A DNA stretch of 64,000 nucleotides from Epiperipatus broadwayi (taxonomy: Eukaryota > Onychophora > Udeonychophora > Euonychophora > Peripatidae): positions 8,284,499-8,348,498 of the forward strand of contig JAQFVV010000012.1 of NCBI GenBank assembly GCA_028023455.1, given 5' to 3'. Position numbers and translations under genes: made by a program. Positions 1 through 11,250 of the stretch are shown here, piece after piece. Positions within the stretch are counted from its first letter, which is position 1. Each line of letters starts with the position of its first letter. The notes under the pieces were generated by a model. That model worked only from the letters and a program-made list of their open reading frames with translations, was not told the origin of the DNA and ran no database searches.

Positions 1-877
1 TTCAGCTTCGGATTATTTAAATAAAGTAAGACTTGTTCTCGTGAACTCTTATGACATCAGTGGTCTTTCTAAACTACCTGCGCGCTTACGCAAACACATT
101 TCCATTTTGGAACTATATTTCTGACTCCAATTCTTTTTTCATTCCAATATTAAGAGGAAGCAATGACATGAACAAGCTTATTGTAGTGAGTCCGTTTGGA
201 TCTTGGTTTGTGACAGGAGTTTTATTCTAGTGACAAAGACATATGTATAGGCAGTTCTGTGTAGGAATACCTCTCTGTCTACACAGAACTAGAAAAAAAC
301 TTGGATAATATTGTATAAAAATGGCCTGTCATATACAGACTGTCTACTTTGCAGTGTCTGGTAAATTATTCATTAAAGCAATAGCAAATGATAATATTAT
401 TAGTAAGTGGTAAAGCAATAGGCATTGTAGCATTGAAGGTTATTTGCCTCTTCAATATCAGGCATTGGTGGCTGGGAGCTGTCAAGGTTTAAAGTCAAAA
501 TATCTGCTTCTAGTGAAATTCATATTCCAGATGAAGAAAGTTTAAAAGAACAAATAGCCGGCTGTATGTTTTTGGGGGAAAGGCAGACTAATCAGAGAAC
601 ATAAAATGGATAGTTCTGTAAAGTCTAATTTAGTGTCTTCTATTCTTGGAACTCCTCAAGAGTATTAATGAATGACCAATGACATTTAAAATTTGGTTAC
701 ACAATATTACTTTACCTCATTTTATTAGTATGTATACTCCAAAATTATATTTAGAGAATTTTAAAAAAAGTTTAAGTCTTTGCTGGAGAGCATTATTATA
801 CGAATACTATTAAAATATTGAATTTTTATTCTTGGAGAGTTTAATGCGCATGTTGATCCAAATAGCAAACTTGATTG
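1..877. other. AT-rich spacer, no gene seen
   Basis: No coding frame, RNA gene or strong repeat is recognised. A short stretch near 464-485 (GCATTGGTGGCTGGGAG) resembles the first bases of the SINE at 893 but lacks a B box, so it is at most a decayed fragment. Confidence 0.5.
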
Positions 878-1008
878 AAATAACAGTATTGGCATCAAGC
901 ATTGGTGGCCGAGTGGTCAGCATAGCTGCCTTATACGCAGTTGTCCTGGTTTTGCAGGTTTGCTTCCCAGCCGATGCTTTGACACATAAAAAAAAATAAC
1001 AGTATTGG
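878..1008 (+). mobile_element. tRNA-derived SINE with 15-bp target duplication
   Basis: The body spans about 893-993. GCATTGG (899-905) can pair over all seven bases with CCGATGC downstream, as in a tRNA acceptor stem. TGGCCGAGTGG is an A-box-like motif and GGTTTGCTTCC a decayed B box, so the head is tRNA-derived. CTGC/GCAG around CTTATAC looks like an anticodon arm. The 3' end is an A run. Both sides carry AAATAACAGTATTGG (878-892 and 994-1008), a perfect 15-bp duplication typical of LINE-driven insertion. The element is very short, only a tRNA-like head plus a ~15-nt tail; it could also be called a tRNA retropseudogene. Confidence 0.8.
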
Positions 1009-1333
1009 TTCTGTAAATTCCAATAATCTATTTTTTATTGAATTTTGGATAGGATGATTGACTTAACAAATATTTTGCTTAAGCATAAAAATCACTACAA
1101 AGAAATCATGCACTCATGCTTAAAGTAATGTCATTTAATATAAATTTCATTATAGTCAGGAGTTGTATATAATACAAGAGAATTTATATTACACATGGTC
1201 TTACAAGTTCAGTTTGTCAGACAGATGATATATTAGTATACTCCAAGATTAGAATGATAATTGTATTGAAAATAAGTCTTATTTCAATTATATTTGCAAG
1301 AAATTTGACATTCTTTCTTTAGAGGTACTATAT

Positions 1334-1566
1334 TGTAACGGAAACTCGATGATCGAAAGCTTAAACTTCCCTTTTATATAGATATAATGGGGAATTCTTA
1401 TAATTCAAGATCGTCCACTTTCTGCTACCACAAGCAGAAAGAAAATACGGACATAAACAAGTCTATATCTGCACTTGACCGAACTTGTATGCTATACAGG
1501 TATAGCCTCAGGTTATATTTCCAGGTCAACTTTCTCCCGACTGCTGTAAGATTTAACAGAGTTACA
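1334..1566. repeat. possible solo LTR
   Basis: The 233-bp segment begins TGTAAC and ends GTTACA, the inverted TG..CA termini expected of an LTR, and is richer in GC than its flanks. A TATATAG-like box lies near 1377. No clear target duplication is seen, and no second LTR or gag-pol lies nearby. The open frame inside it resembles no protein I know. Confidence 0.3.
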
Positions 1567-2141
1567 GCGCTTGGATAATTATAAATTTAATGGGATCAAA
1601 TACTGCACCACTAGCTTCACGTGTTAATTAAGTACTCAAATGAATAATAATTATTTTCCAAATCCTCAGATTATATTATTTTTGGAAGTGGCGAAGAAAG
1701 AGACGAAACAGATTTTACATAAATAAAAGATATTTAATACACTAAATTATAATAAAAGAAACACTCTAAATTATAAACACTCAATATAAAAAAACAGATT
1801 ATGCTATAATACTACAACAAATAAATAAAATACAATAGAAGATTATATTATAAATGATTGCAATCTTTGAAAATAAAGTGTTCCTTTATAGTCATTCTGA
1901 ATATTGAAAGGAGTCTAATTAACGTCTATCTCATTATATGTGGGATTAGCAATTGAAATTAAATTTAAACGGTATGTGCACATAAGTTATATAAAATGTC
2001 TTGTTCATAATTACATAGGTTGGAACTTTTCAGGAATATATGGACCTATGAAACTGTGCTATCTGATTTTAAGAATGTTTGTATTGTCACAATTTTTAAA
2101 AATAAACAAGCATAGATACGATTGCAATAATTATTTTAAAA
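1567..2141. other. AT-rich spacer
   Basis: No feature recognised. Ends exactly where the target duplication of the ribozyme array begins. Confidence 0.5.
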
Positions 2142-2156
2142 TATAATTATTATCCA

Positions 2157-2589
2157 AAATAAAAGTCATAGATCAATTCATAGATCACATGACCCTATCT
2201 CTTAAGCTTGTAAGTTATAAACAGTGAGGATTGCCAATTCCTCTACAAGCTTTATGATAAATGCTTAGCCAGAGCCAGCACTTAAAATATCTCTGTCAGG
2301 AACCCCTCCCCAAACCCCTGACCATGGTTTCGTGCTTTGGCACTCCTCAGAGAGGTGTCAGGGTAGGTTCAGACACTAGATCTAAAAATACCAACCCAAA
2401 GCTAAGCACTTAGCTAAAAGTTATCTATTGAGTGGAAAATCTGAAATTTTCAGACATGTACATGTCTTCAAACCCAGCTATCCAACTCAAACAGCTATAT
2501 GGGGCTGATAGATCTTCAGCCATGCCATATAGCAGTAGTCATAGCAATATAAAATTGCATAAGACTTTTTGGCAGAGACTATAAATAGT
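2157..2589 (-). repeat. family I unit 1
   Basis: First of three direct units, nearly identical to unit 2. Landmarks shared by the units are the GTCATAGATCAATTC motif, the hammerhead region, and the GACATGTACATGTC palindrome near 2452. Confidence 0.85.
2300..2366 (-). ncRNA. hammerhead ribozyme, type I (family I, unit 1)
   Basis: On the minus strand CUGAGGA (2350-2344) is followed by helix II GUGC-CAAA-GCAC (2343-2332), then GAAA (2331-2328), then CCAUGGUC. A15.1 pairs with U16.1; helix III is CC/GG closing an AU loop, so ACCAUGGU is self-complementary. The cleavage triplet is GUC (2322-2320), with cleavage predicted between 2320 and 2319. Helix I pairs ACACCUCU (2358-2351) with AGGGGUUU (2319-2312), with one mismatch. 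All conserved core positions are present. The next unit's site is at 2755, predicting a 435-nt monomer. Confidence 0.85.
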
Positions 2590-3019
2590 CAAAATAAAAA
2601 GTCATAGATCAATTCATAGATCACATGACCCTATCTCTTAAGCTTGTAAGTTATAAACAGTGAGGATTGCCAATTCCTCTACAAGCTTTATGATAAATGC
2701 TTAGCCAGAGCCAGCACTTAAATATCTCTGTCAGGAACCCCTCCCCAAACCCCTGACCATGGTTTCGTGCTTTGGCACTCCTCAGAGAGGTGTCAGGGTA
2801 GGTTCAGACACTAGATCTAAAAATACCAACCCAAAGCTAAGCACTTAGCTAAAAGTTATCTATTGAGTGGAAAATCTGAAATTTTCAGACATGTACATGT
2901 CTTCAAACCCAGCTATCCAACTCAAATAGCTACATGGGGCTGATAGATCTTCAGCCATGCCATATAGTAGTAGTCATAGCAATATAAAATTGATAAGACT
3001 TTGCGAGACTATAAATAGT
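2590..3019 (-). repeat. family I unit 2
   Basis: Second direct unit, close to unit 1 with a few substitutions and one- to five-base length changes near its end (TTTTTGGCAGAG becomes TTTGCGAG). High similarity to unit 1 suggests recent origin or recent homogenisation. Confidence 0.85.
2735..2801 (-). ncRNA. hammerhead ribozyme, type I (family I, unit 2)
   Basis: Same core as unit 1: CUGAGGA at 2785-2779, helix II GUGC-CAAA-GCAC, GAAA, self-complementary ACCAUGGU, GUC triplet at 2757-2755. No core position is changed. Confidence 0.85.
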
Positions 3020-3345
3020 CAAAATAAAGTCATAGATCAATTCATAGATCACATGACCCTATCTCTTAAGCTTGTAAGTTATAAACAGTGAGGATTGCCA
3101 ATCCTCCAGCTTTATGATAAATGTTGTAAGCAGCACTTAAAATATCTCTGTCAGGACCCTCTCCAAACCCCTGACCATGTTTTCTTTGGCACTCTAGAGA
3201 GGTGTCAGGGTAGTTAGACACTAGACTAAAATACCAACAGCAAGCCTTCTAAAAGTTATCTATTGAGTGGAAAATCAAATTTCAGACATGTACATTCTTC
3301 AAACCCAACTACCAACTCAACACTATATGGCGACTTTTGCCTTAT
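3020..3345 (-). repeat. family I unit 3, rich in small deletions
   Basis: Aligns to units 1 and 2 from the GTCATAGATCAATTC landmark (about 3029) to about 3336, but with many one- to six-base deletions and few substitutions. That pattern suits either decay in an older copy or poor consensus calling. The hammerhead (about 3158-3210) has lost part of helix II, and the CUGAGGA core is broken by deletion. Confidence 0.7.
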
Positions 3346-3459
3346 ATTTTTATTCTATTGTCTGAAGCTACACCCCATGCTTTTGGTTGTACTTGTCTAA
3401 ATTTGTCTGGCCCTGAGGCGGGTGGCCGTACAGCGGGGTCCTTGGGCGGCTAATTGACT

Positions 3460-3673
3460 AGACTTATTTATTTATGCTCTGCCAAAGTTACATTTATATA
3501 TACTACTATGCTGGCGAAGACTATCAGCCATATGTGAGTGAAGCGGTTGAAGATGAAACCCTCAATAGATAACTTTAGCTAGTGCTTTTTGGGTTGTTTT
3601 CTGACCTGACCCCTGACCAACGGTCGGGGTTTGGGGGGAAGGCTCCGCTAAGCAACAAAAGCTTGAGGCAAGT
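3460..3673 (+). repeat. inverted terminal fragment of the family I unit
   Basis: Reads as the reverse complement of the unit with frequent small deletions. GCTCTGCCAAAG, then GAAGA.TATCAGCC, then CAATAGATAACTTT, then GGTTTGGGG occur in the reversed order of unit 1. It ends at the right-hand 15-bp duplication. The hammerhead part survives only as CCCTGACC..GGTC.GGGG-like remnants. Confidence 0.6.
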
Positions 3674-3689
3674 TATAATTATTATCCAT

Positions 3690-4675
3690 TACAGCAAAGA
3701 TACTTTTCAAGGATTTTATTGCTTAAGTTGCTTCCAGTCATAAATGAAAAGTTACTAGAGATTCAATGCAGTTTTAGAGAATCAAAAAACATTTTAACTA
3801 TGTTTTTTGTTGCCAGATAAAGGTAAAAAAAGTGGCATAAATAAAGAAGTTATCTGTTTATTGCTTTAATCAATTTGGTCAAGAATTTGACTCAGTTAAT
3901 TTTTCAGGTCCTATGGCCTCATTTGAAGATGGAAGTTCAACAAAATTAAGTTGTATCATACAGCTTCTAGATAATAGAATGAAAAAAACTGGTGCAGACA
4001 GAAAATCTGAGTCATTTGTGATTGTAACTGACATTAAACAAGAATGTGTAGTTGGGCCAACATTGTTTTTAATTTTTATGACAGTAATCATTGGAAACGA
4101 ATTATAGATAAGTTAATAAATAATAGATAATGATATAGTACAGGTTTGATTGGGGAATTTTAAATTTAAATTAATTAAAACAAAAATATATATTATTCTA
4201 GATTTACAGTAAGCTAATGGTTGTGCTATTTTTGTTAATTCAAAAAATGATCTACAGAATATATTTAATGTTTTGAACACTACATTAGATTTTTCTTTGA
4301 CTCAAATTCTTTATTAACCAATGATGAAAGAAAATTTTTCAGCAACTTATAGTTTGAATGATTATCAACTAGAGATTGCAAACCAATTTAAATATCTTCA
4401 TAATTTTATAAGTAAAAGGATGGACATTGAATTCGAGGTGCAGCATAGATTCTAATATGCTGCCACTGTTTTTAAAAACTAAAAGACAGACTCTTCATCA
4501 GAGGGAAGTAATTGCTGCAAATAAATTAGCTGTATGTAGAGATGTTATTTTATTCAATTTATTTTATGGAAATAAAATTTGGTTGCCCTATAGATGCATC
4601 ATCAAGACTTTAAAAGAGTTTTATTTAAAGATGCTATTTAAAAATGCAATGGTAAGATCATAAAACCATTTCAAT
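3690..4675 (+). pseudogene. LINE reverse-transcriptase relic (copy 1)
   Basis: Frameshifted remains of a non-LTR retrotransposon RT in the plus direction. IQCSFRESKNILTMFFVAR (about 3759-3816) matches the family phrase for the RT entry motif; EFDSVNF near 3885 is the D-x-VN metal-binding motif; VTDIKQECVVGPTLFLIF (about 4024-4077) is the block before the YADD box. GCAIFVNSKNDLQNIF (about 4212) follows the decayed YADD, QFKYLHNFISK (about 4387) is the FKYLG block, and NKLAVCRDVILFNLFYGNKIW (about 4520-4582) is the VYRAVVLPTLLYGAETW region. Several frames are needed to read it all, so it is dead. The retrozyme array sits immediately upstream. Confidence 0.8.
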
Positions 4676-4679
4676 ATTT

Positions 4680-5815
4680 TTTTTTAATTTGCTGATATTA
4701 ATATTACAGAGTTGACTATTTTTTAAATTACATCTTCATTAGACTGAATATATAAAATGAATGGTCAAAATAAGATTTTCCCTTTAGGAAACTTGAACAT
4801 AGTTTTTATGGAAGAGGTAGTTGATCGCATCTTCTTTGGGTTGAATGTGAAGAATGAATGAACAATACAAGACTTTATACTTGGTGATCCTTGAGCATAG
4901 TTTTTATAACAGAAATAGATTATGTTTACATTGTAAGAATTATCTTGATGACCCTTTAAGAAAGTGCAACGTTGATTATTTCCATTGGAAAATTATAACA
5001 GAGAACAGATTTACTTGAAGAGTTACAATTAGTCAGTGTTGAAATATTTTAGAAACTAAGTTATTCTATGGAAGAAATTACATCATTGTAAAATTTATCA
5101 AATGAACAGAAAAGTAAATCAGCATGTTCTATATGTGAACATATTTGTGTGTTCATTGATTGATTTGTGTAGATACATCAGAAACTAATCTCTAAAGTTT
5201 TTTTTGGGGGGAGAGGGGAATTAGAATGAACATCGCTTCTGATTATTTAATACACTCTATTAATTAAAATAGATTACTCTTATAGATAGTTATTAAATTT
5301 GTCATGAATTGAGCCTTGATTTTCTAAAAACATATGGATTTGAAAGCATAATGCAATGGGAATTTTATAAAATAATTTTTTTTAGACAAACGAAAGAGTT
5401 CTTTAAGTAATTGATTTTTACTAGTATCACTAAAATCTAATATTGACCTGTAAATAAAAATTGTATTAACCTGTAAAATATCAGAAAAATGATTGTACTG
5501 ATTATAAAGAAATGTAAAATAATGCATTTTTTACTAGCAATGAGAGATGTAAGTAACTCAATGTGGTTGTTATCGATAGCAAAGAATTTATTAATACACT
5601 ATTATGTATATGCTCATGTCATCTATTATTATTATCAAGACAATTACTGTAATTTTTTTTACATTTTAGAAAATGATAAATTGATCATTTAAAAAGTATG
5701 AGAAACAATTTGGGTGTCTGTGCACATCTAGGAATATTTTAAGTGCTTTTAGAAGACAATTACAAAGAAATTAAATTAATTAAATACATTGAAATAGAGA
5801 TAAAAAAAAATTTAT
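4680..5815. other. AT-rich spacer
   Basis: No recognisable gene or repeat. Short open frames here have AT-rich, low-complexity translations without motifs. Confidence 0.5.
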
Positions 5816-6089
5816 ATTAAATGCTTTTATTGACTGTGCATTAAAAATAAATAAAATAATTGTTTTTTCAACCATAATTGAAATTTTTAGATTTAACTTG
5901 AAATAAAAGCATGAGGGAGGAGGTCCAGAAATTAATTAAGTCAATCCCTACTTTTTATAATGAGGGGTTGATTTTCTGGACCCCTTCCCCCATGCTTTTA
6001 TTTCAAGTTAAATCTAAAAACTTCAATTGTGGTTGAAGAAACAATTATTTTAGTTTCTTTTTAGTGCACAGTCAATAAAAGCATTTAAT
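5816..6089. mobile_element. fold-back MITE, family M1
   Basis: Near-complete palindrome whose ends are ATTAAATGCTTTTATTGACT and its reverse complement at 6070-6089. The arms are about 125 bp and share the TTCAA..TGAAATAAAAGCATG core. The same element recurs at 48954-49220. The flanks are TA-rich (TATA on both sides), so a short TA or TTAA duplication is likely. It encodes nothing. Confidence 0.8.
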
Positions 6090-6220
6090 ATATAAATATA
6101 AAGGAATTATGTCTATTATTTTTAAGTTTTTAGTATGAAAATGTAAACTATATTGTACTCTAAGTTGATTGGTCACTTATAATTGATATACATTTATGAA
6201 AATAATCCCAGTGCTTACAT

Positions 6221-6340
6221 TTTCAAAGTGGTATCATTTTGAGCTGGCTATTTTGAGATACAGACTCAAATATATTTATATATTTATTTCACAGAGGGTA
6301 GTGCTGACTTTTGTAACAATGTAGGATGATTTAATATTTG
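6221..6340. repeat. direct repeat pair, member 1
   Basis: TTTCAAAGTGGTATCATTTTGAGCTGGCTATTTTGA and downstream sequence to GATGATTTAATAT recur at 6553-6662 with scattered substitutions. Nature unknown; perhaps a local duplication. Confidence 0.7.
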
Positions 6341-6552
6341 GATTTTTATTTCAGTGTAGGTTAAACATTGGGATTATTTTCATATATAATTGAAATTTGG
6401 TGGTTTAAAGGTTTAAATTACTAATGTTTAGTTTGTCTTTATATAAAAGGAGTAAACATGTTTGTTTAGTAGCAAGTTAAGATCATTGCTTATTTAAATT
6501 TTATACTCTTTGAATTAATTTGTTTTAATATTTAAGATCTAATAACATACAG

Positions 6553-6662
6553 TTTCAAAGTGGTATCATTTCGAGCTGGCTATTTTGAAATACAGACTTA
6601 AATATATTTATTTCATAGAGGATGGTACTGAATTTCATAACCATGTAAGGTAATTTAATATA
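6553..6662. repeat. direct repeat pair, member 2
   Basis: Diverged copy of 6221-6340. It ends at the TA-rich left border of the giant palindrome. Confidence 0.7.
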
Positions 6663-6664
6663 TA

Positions 6665-9600
6665 TATATTCTAACCTCCCCCCGTGCATTCTCACCCCAA
6701 AATATACTGTTTATTACTAATATTACGGGTTCTAGCTCAGTTAACAAATAAATAAATGAAATATTCAGCATTAATTAAAATGATTACTAGCTCTAATTTT
6801 AAAATACAAATACGGTTCAATTTTAAAATGAATTAACAAATATTTACTATTTTCATGAGACATGGAGTGACAATACAGGGAACGAGATAGACTACATTGA
6901 GCCATTATCCACACGATACTACCTCAATGGCATAAGAACACTATCCCCCTTTTTACTATACCAAATAACTAACTCATAGTATTCTTACGACTTTCTAAGC
7001 TCTATTCACTACGATTAAAATAATAATCATATCTTAATCTTCTTTATAACAAGAATCTAGCTCAATTAAATAAAATGAAGTAAAATAAAATAAAATCTCA
7101 GGTTCATAAATTGTATTCTAACTGATTTAAAATTACGGTAGTAAAATATGAAAAGGGAATTTTATGTCATAATCTACTACACAGCAACTAATAATAATAA
7201 AAATAATAATAACAATAATAATATAATATAATCTTATTTCTTCCTAAATGAAATAAATAAATACGTACGTGGTAGTATTTTAATAATCTGACAACAGAAT
7301 ACGTGTGGCAACATTAGCATATAATTTAATGTAATATTGTGGCAACCGACTTATGACCAATAAATAATATAAAATTATGATCTTTTAATTTTAACATACC
7401 AATAAATTCTCAAAATTCTTATAACACTTTTATGTTTACCTTTTGTGCAAAATTTATATGTCTGTTTCAATTATAAATGTATCGTGATTTCATGCATCCA
7501 TGTGGAGAAATAACAACTCGGACACAAAACTTTAAAACAAATTTAAAACAAAGTTTATTAACAACATAAATAAATTAACAATATTTTTACACTATATACA
7601 TTGGATATCCCTTACTTTCATATCTCAACTTAGTTTATTAGTTTATAAAATGAAATCAAAATATTATTTACTTTTCCTAGTTAAATCTTTTTTTTTTTAA
7701 CACTTAAGAAAATACAGTATTATTACTTGATTTATTATTATGGTTAGCTTATTACAAAATGCATTTCTTATATGATTATCACAAACACTTTTCATCCCTA
7801 ATATTATTAAAATTACATTTTTTTTTACAAAATTTACATTCGTAATAAAATTCTACAAAATAATAAAATTTAGTTTCATATTGGTTGTATGGAATCTTAC
7901 AAAGTCAAAACACTATTCTACATTCGGTATTAGGTTTTTATTATTCATTATCCGATGTTTATTAATCCTAATATTCTCATTCAAGCCTTACTTCGGATGA
8001 TATAATTATAACTATTAATATACCATGCACAAGTATATGTTTATTATACCTTATTGAATTTTCTCTTGATAAATATGCAATACTCATTCCCTTCAACATT
8101 AATATTTAAAAAAAAATTCAAATTTTATTATCACTTTTAAAATACTTGGTTTAGATTTCTTTTCAAAATCTTATATTCATTTCTGAATTAATTTTACAAT
8201 GTATTATATGATTCTTTCTCTCTTTATGATATTTTGGACTTTCAATTTTAAAGTTACACAATTCTATACATTCAAGCAAATAAACTATTCTTACATAAAC
8301 GATAACATATCTTCAGTTCTATTTTATTCATTATTTCTTTGAAAATATCTTTCTGACCGATGCAGATTCATGAAATAAGGATAGCGAAGATAGATGCATA
8401 GGATCAAAATACAACTAGAATATTACTCGTCATATACCTTGACAATCATGGCACAGTGAATTAAAAGACACTATAGAGGAGTGACCTTTACCTGTCTACC
8501 AACCTCTATCATAGGAACGATGCTAAAGCTATTTCTTCAGCTTTATTCTAACATCAAAAGTTTAAAGATATGCAAAACACTGTCCAAACCATATGTGTTC
8601 AGTCATAGGACTTTGTTAACTATACTAAATCACACAAAACTAAATATGATCCAAATCCCTTATATTTTCCTATTTCTTAAAAAAAACACATCATCTTGGT
8701 TTCCTCTCCACTAGTACTTCCAAGTCACTATCCGATCTTATTTCTCAAGATTTTTTCTATACTGTACATCGACAAATACATATCTGCATTACTAACAATA
8801 ATAAAATTCATTGATATTTTAAAACTATTCCACTGTTCTATAAGAAAATCTTTTTACTACTTTCCTCCGTATATTTAATCATATACAAACTATTTAAATA
8901 TCTGAATACTTTATCACATGAAAGTTCAAAAGAATCACACAATTGTTCTGTTAAATTATATTATTAATATACTTTAAATAAATTGTTGCATGCATATTCC
9001 GAATTACTCCTATCTCATTATATGTTAAAATGTTGCATAAAATGTGTACATATAATTAAGACTTTCACACTTCATTCTTAGGTCAATAGATGATCTAAAA
9101 AAAAATACATTATGCATTATAAATAACTATCAAAATTACCAAACGACCTTTATCTCCTCGATCGTGTTCCGTAGGCTTCACCATCCATTTGATCCTTGTA
9201 GATATAAGATTCACATCCATACACTTTATTTTAAACACTATTTCTATAATTTTATCAAGCTATTATATTTAAATTTTAATATTACTAAATTTATGTTTTA
9301 TGTTTTCCCTAATCTCACATAACATTTTATATTTTAAAATAAATTAGTAAAAAATATTCAAACTATATTTACTGTACTCCTTCATCAAATTTTCCTGAAA
9401 AACCGTTCATACTAAAGCCAAAAAAAAATTGTTTATCATTTCTTTTCCATTCACTTAATGTTCCTCTCCCTGCTTGTTCAATTTTAAGGTAAAACAAATA
9501 TTACTTCGTTCAATAAATATTCATGAATGATAATCCTTGGTTTTTTATAATATTTAATACAATTATTAATTATGATATTAGTTAATCCCGTAAAGAAAAC

Positions 9601-11250
9601 TTCTAAATATTCTCTTCTAATATTTCTTGCTAATATTTTCTCCCGCGCGACTTTTACGATGCATCTTCTCAGTACTTTGATTTAAATATTCAATAAAACT
9701 TTTCTGTTTCCATGGATTCATTTCATTAAGTAAATTAGATTTATATTTTCCAAATCTTTATCTTTATTAAGCATTTCTCTAATGAACACTTTATAATATT
9801 TTTAATTCTTCTTAGAGAAAGTTTTTCTGTTCCTTTTTCATAAAAACACAATAGCTCTTTCATATTATTATTCTGTAACTTTTTTCCTTCTTTTAAAATT
9901 CTGGTACTATATACTTTGTAATGTTTCCTTTAAAAAGACAAACATTCTTTCTCCATTATAACTTTTACATAATTTTTTCTTTATGATATACGCATCTTAA
10001 TTTTTCCATAGAGAAGAATAAAAAAAAACTTCGGAGTAGCCTTTTAAAATTGTGCGTCATAATTTTTCCTGACGGCAAATAACTTTTCTTTTAAGTTTTC
10101 TGTATAATGTCCAAATTATATTTATCTGAGTTCTAATGATTTTCTGGTTGATCACAAATAAACTGTATTCAAGGCACTTTACAATTATTTTTACTTTATC
10201 AATACTTTTAGGTACTTTTTTCTGTAGTATTTCCATTTTACTGCAAGGTTTCGGCTAAACTTGAATAAAAATCCTGGTAAGAAATCTTTTAAATTAGCCT
10301 TCCATTTAAAGGCAGTTCAAAATATTATATTTTAAAACAAAACTTTTAAAATAAATACAAAATTTTTTAAATTATAACACTTTTCTAGCTTACGATCTTA
10401 TACAGCTAAAAAAATATGTTCCTCCTTCCTTTACTTACACATTCCTTCTCCCGCTCCGTCTAATTCCTATTTTTCGTCTGCTAAAATACCTCCGTTGATT
10501 GGTTAATGACTTTTTTAGCGCGAACAAATTTACACATTTTTAGTTTTATAATAGATTAAACTTTTTAAAATAAAGAATTTATGACGTCATGTTTTAAAAT
10601 ATTACTTAGAATAGTATTTTTAAACTCAATTATAGTTTTATCAAAATCATTTAAATTTTAAAACAATTATTAAAATAACATTTAATATTTCAACTTTTAC
10701 TTTAACGATAGATAGCAATTACATTTAGTTTTATAATTCACAAACTTTATTATTATATTCTAACAAGCGTGTGTGTGAAGGTATATAATATACAGTCACA
10801 TGATTACTAACTTTATCAGATGATTTTTTTTTTTAATTTACGTCTCGGTCTAAATTACCAAAACTGATATATTTTATAAAAATTTGGAAAATAATTTAAA
10901 AATGTAGAACTAAATATAATTCTCACCATCCCAAAGTTTATTTTAAAATATATTAGATTAAATTTGAATATTAATTATAATTATAATATTACATATAGCG
11001 TTTATTTAATTTATTAGTTTTAAAATATTACAATTGAATTGTTAATATACTTTTAACTATTTATAGCTGTATTATTTTATATGGCCAGCTTTTACAACCA
11101 TAAGCAAGGATATAATTAAGCTTTATTTAACTGTTTTTTTTTAAATAATCCATTACACTTTTATATACCAGGTATTTTCAGCCTTAAATTGTACTATAAA
11201 ATCTAATCGATCATACAATTATCAATATATTACACAAACGTATTTTAAAA
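6665..11250 (+). repeat. left arm of the giant palindrome
   Basis: Landmarks whose reverse complements occur in the right arm: AGAAATAACAACTCGGACAC (7505 against ~14985), GGTAGACAGG region (8500 against ~13990), CCTCCGTTGATTGGTTAATG (10490 against ~12020), and ACCATAAGCAAGGATATAAT (11097 against ~11415). Open frames at 8481-8878 are matched by a frame on the other strand of the right arm (13596-13841) only because the DNA is duplicated. Confidence 0.85.

Larger units (their letters stand above)
2142..3688 (-). mobile_element. hammerhead (family I) retrozyme-like tandem array
   Basis: Three head-to-tail copies of a ~435-bp non-coding unit (starting about 2157, 2590 and 3020), a ~110-bp GC-richer unknown stretch (about 3346-3455), then an inverted, decayed unit fragment (about 3460-3673). 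The block is bounded by TATAATTATTATCCA at 2142-2156 and 3674-3688, a 15-bp direct repeat read as a target duplication. On the minus strand each unit encodes a hammerhead; it is intact in units 1 and 2 and broken in unit 3. No protein is encoded. Tandem units with one hammerhead per unit match the definition of retrozymes, non-autonomous retroelements that move through circular RNA. The target lies beside a LINE relic. A simple satellite is less likely because of the flanking duplication and the inverted tail. Confidence 0.75.

Noticed and set aside
1387-1578. 63-codon frame as a small gene
   Set aside because: Lies in a possible LTR, resembles no family, and such lengths are expected by chance in 64 kb.
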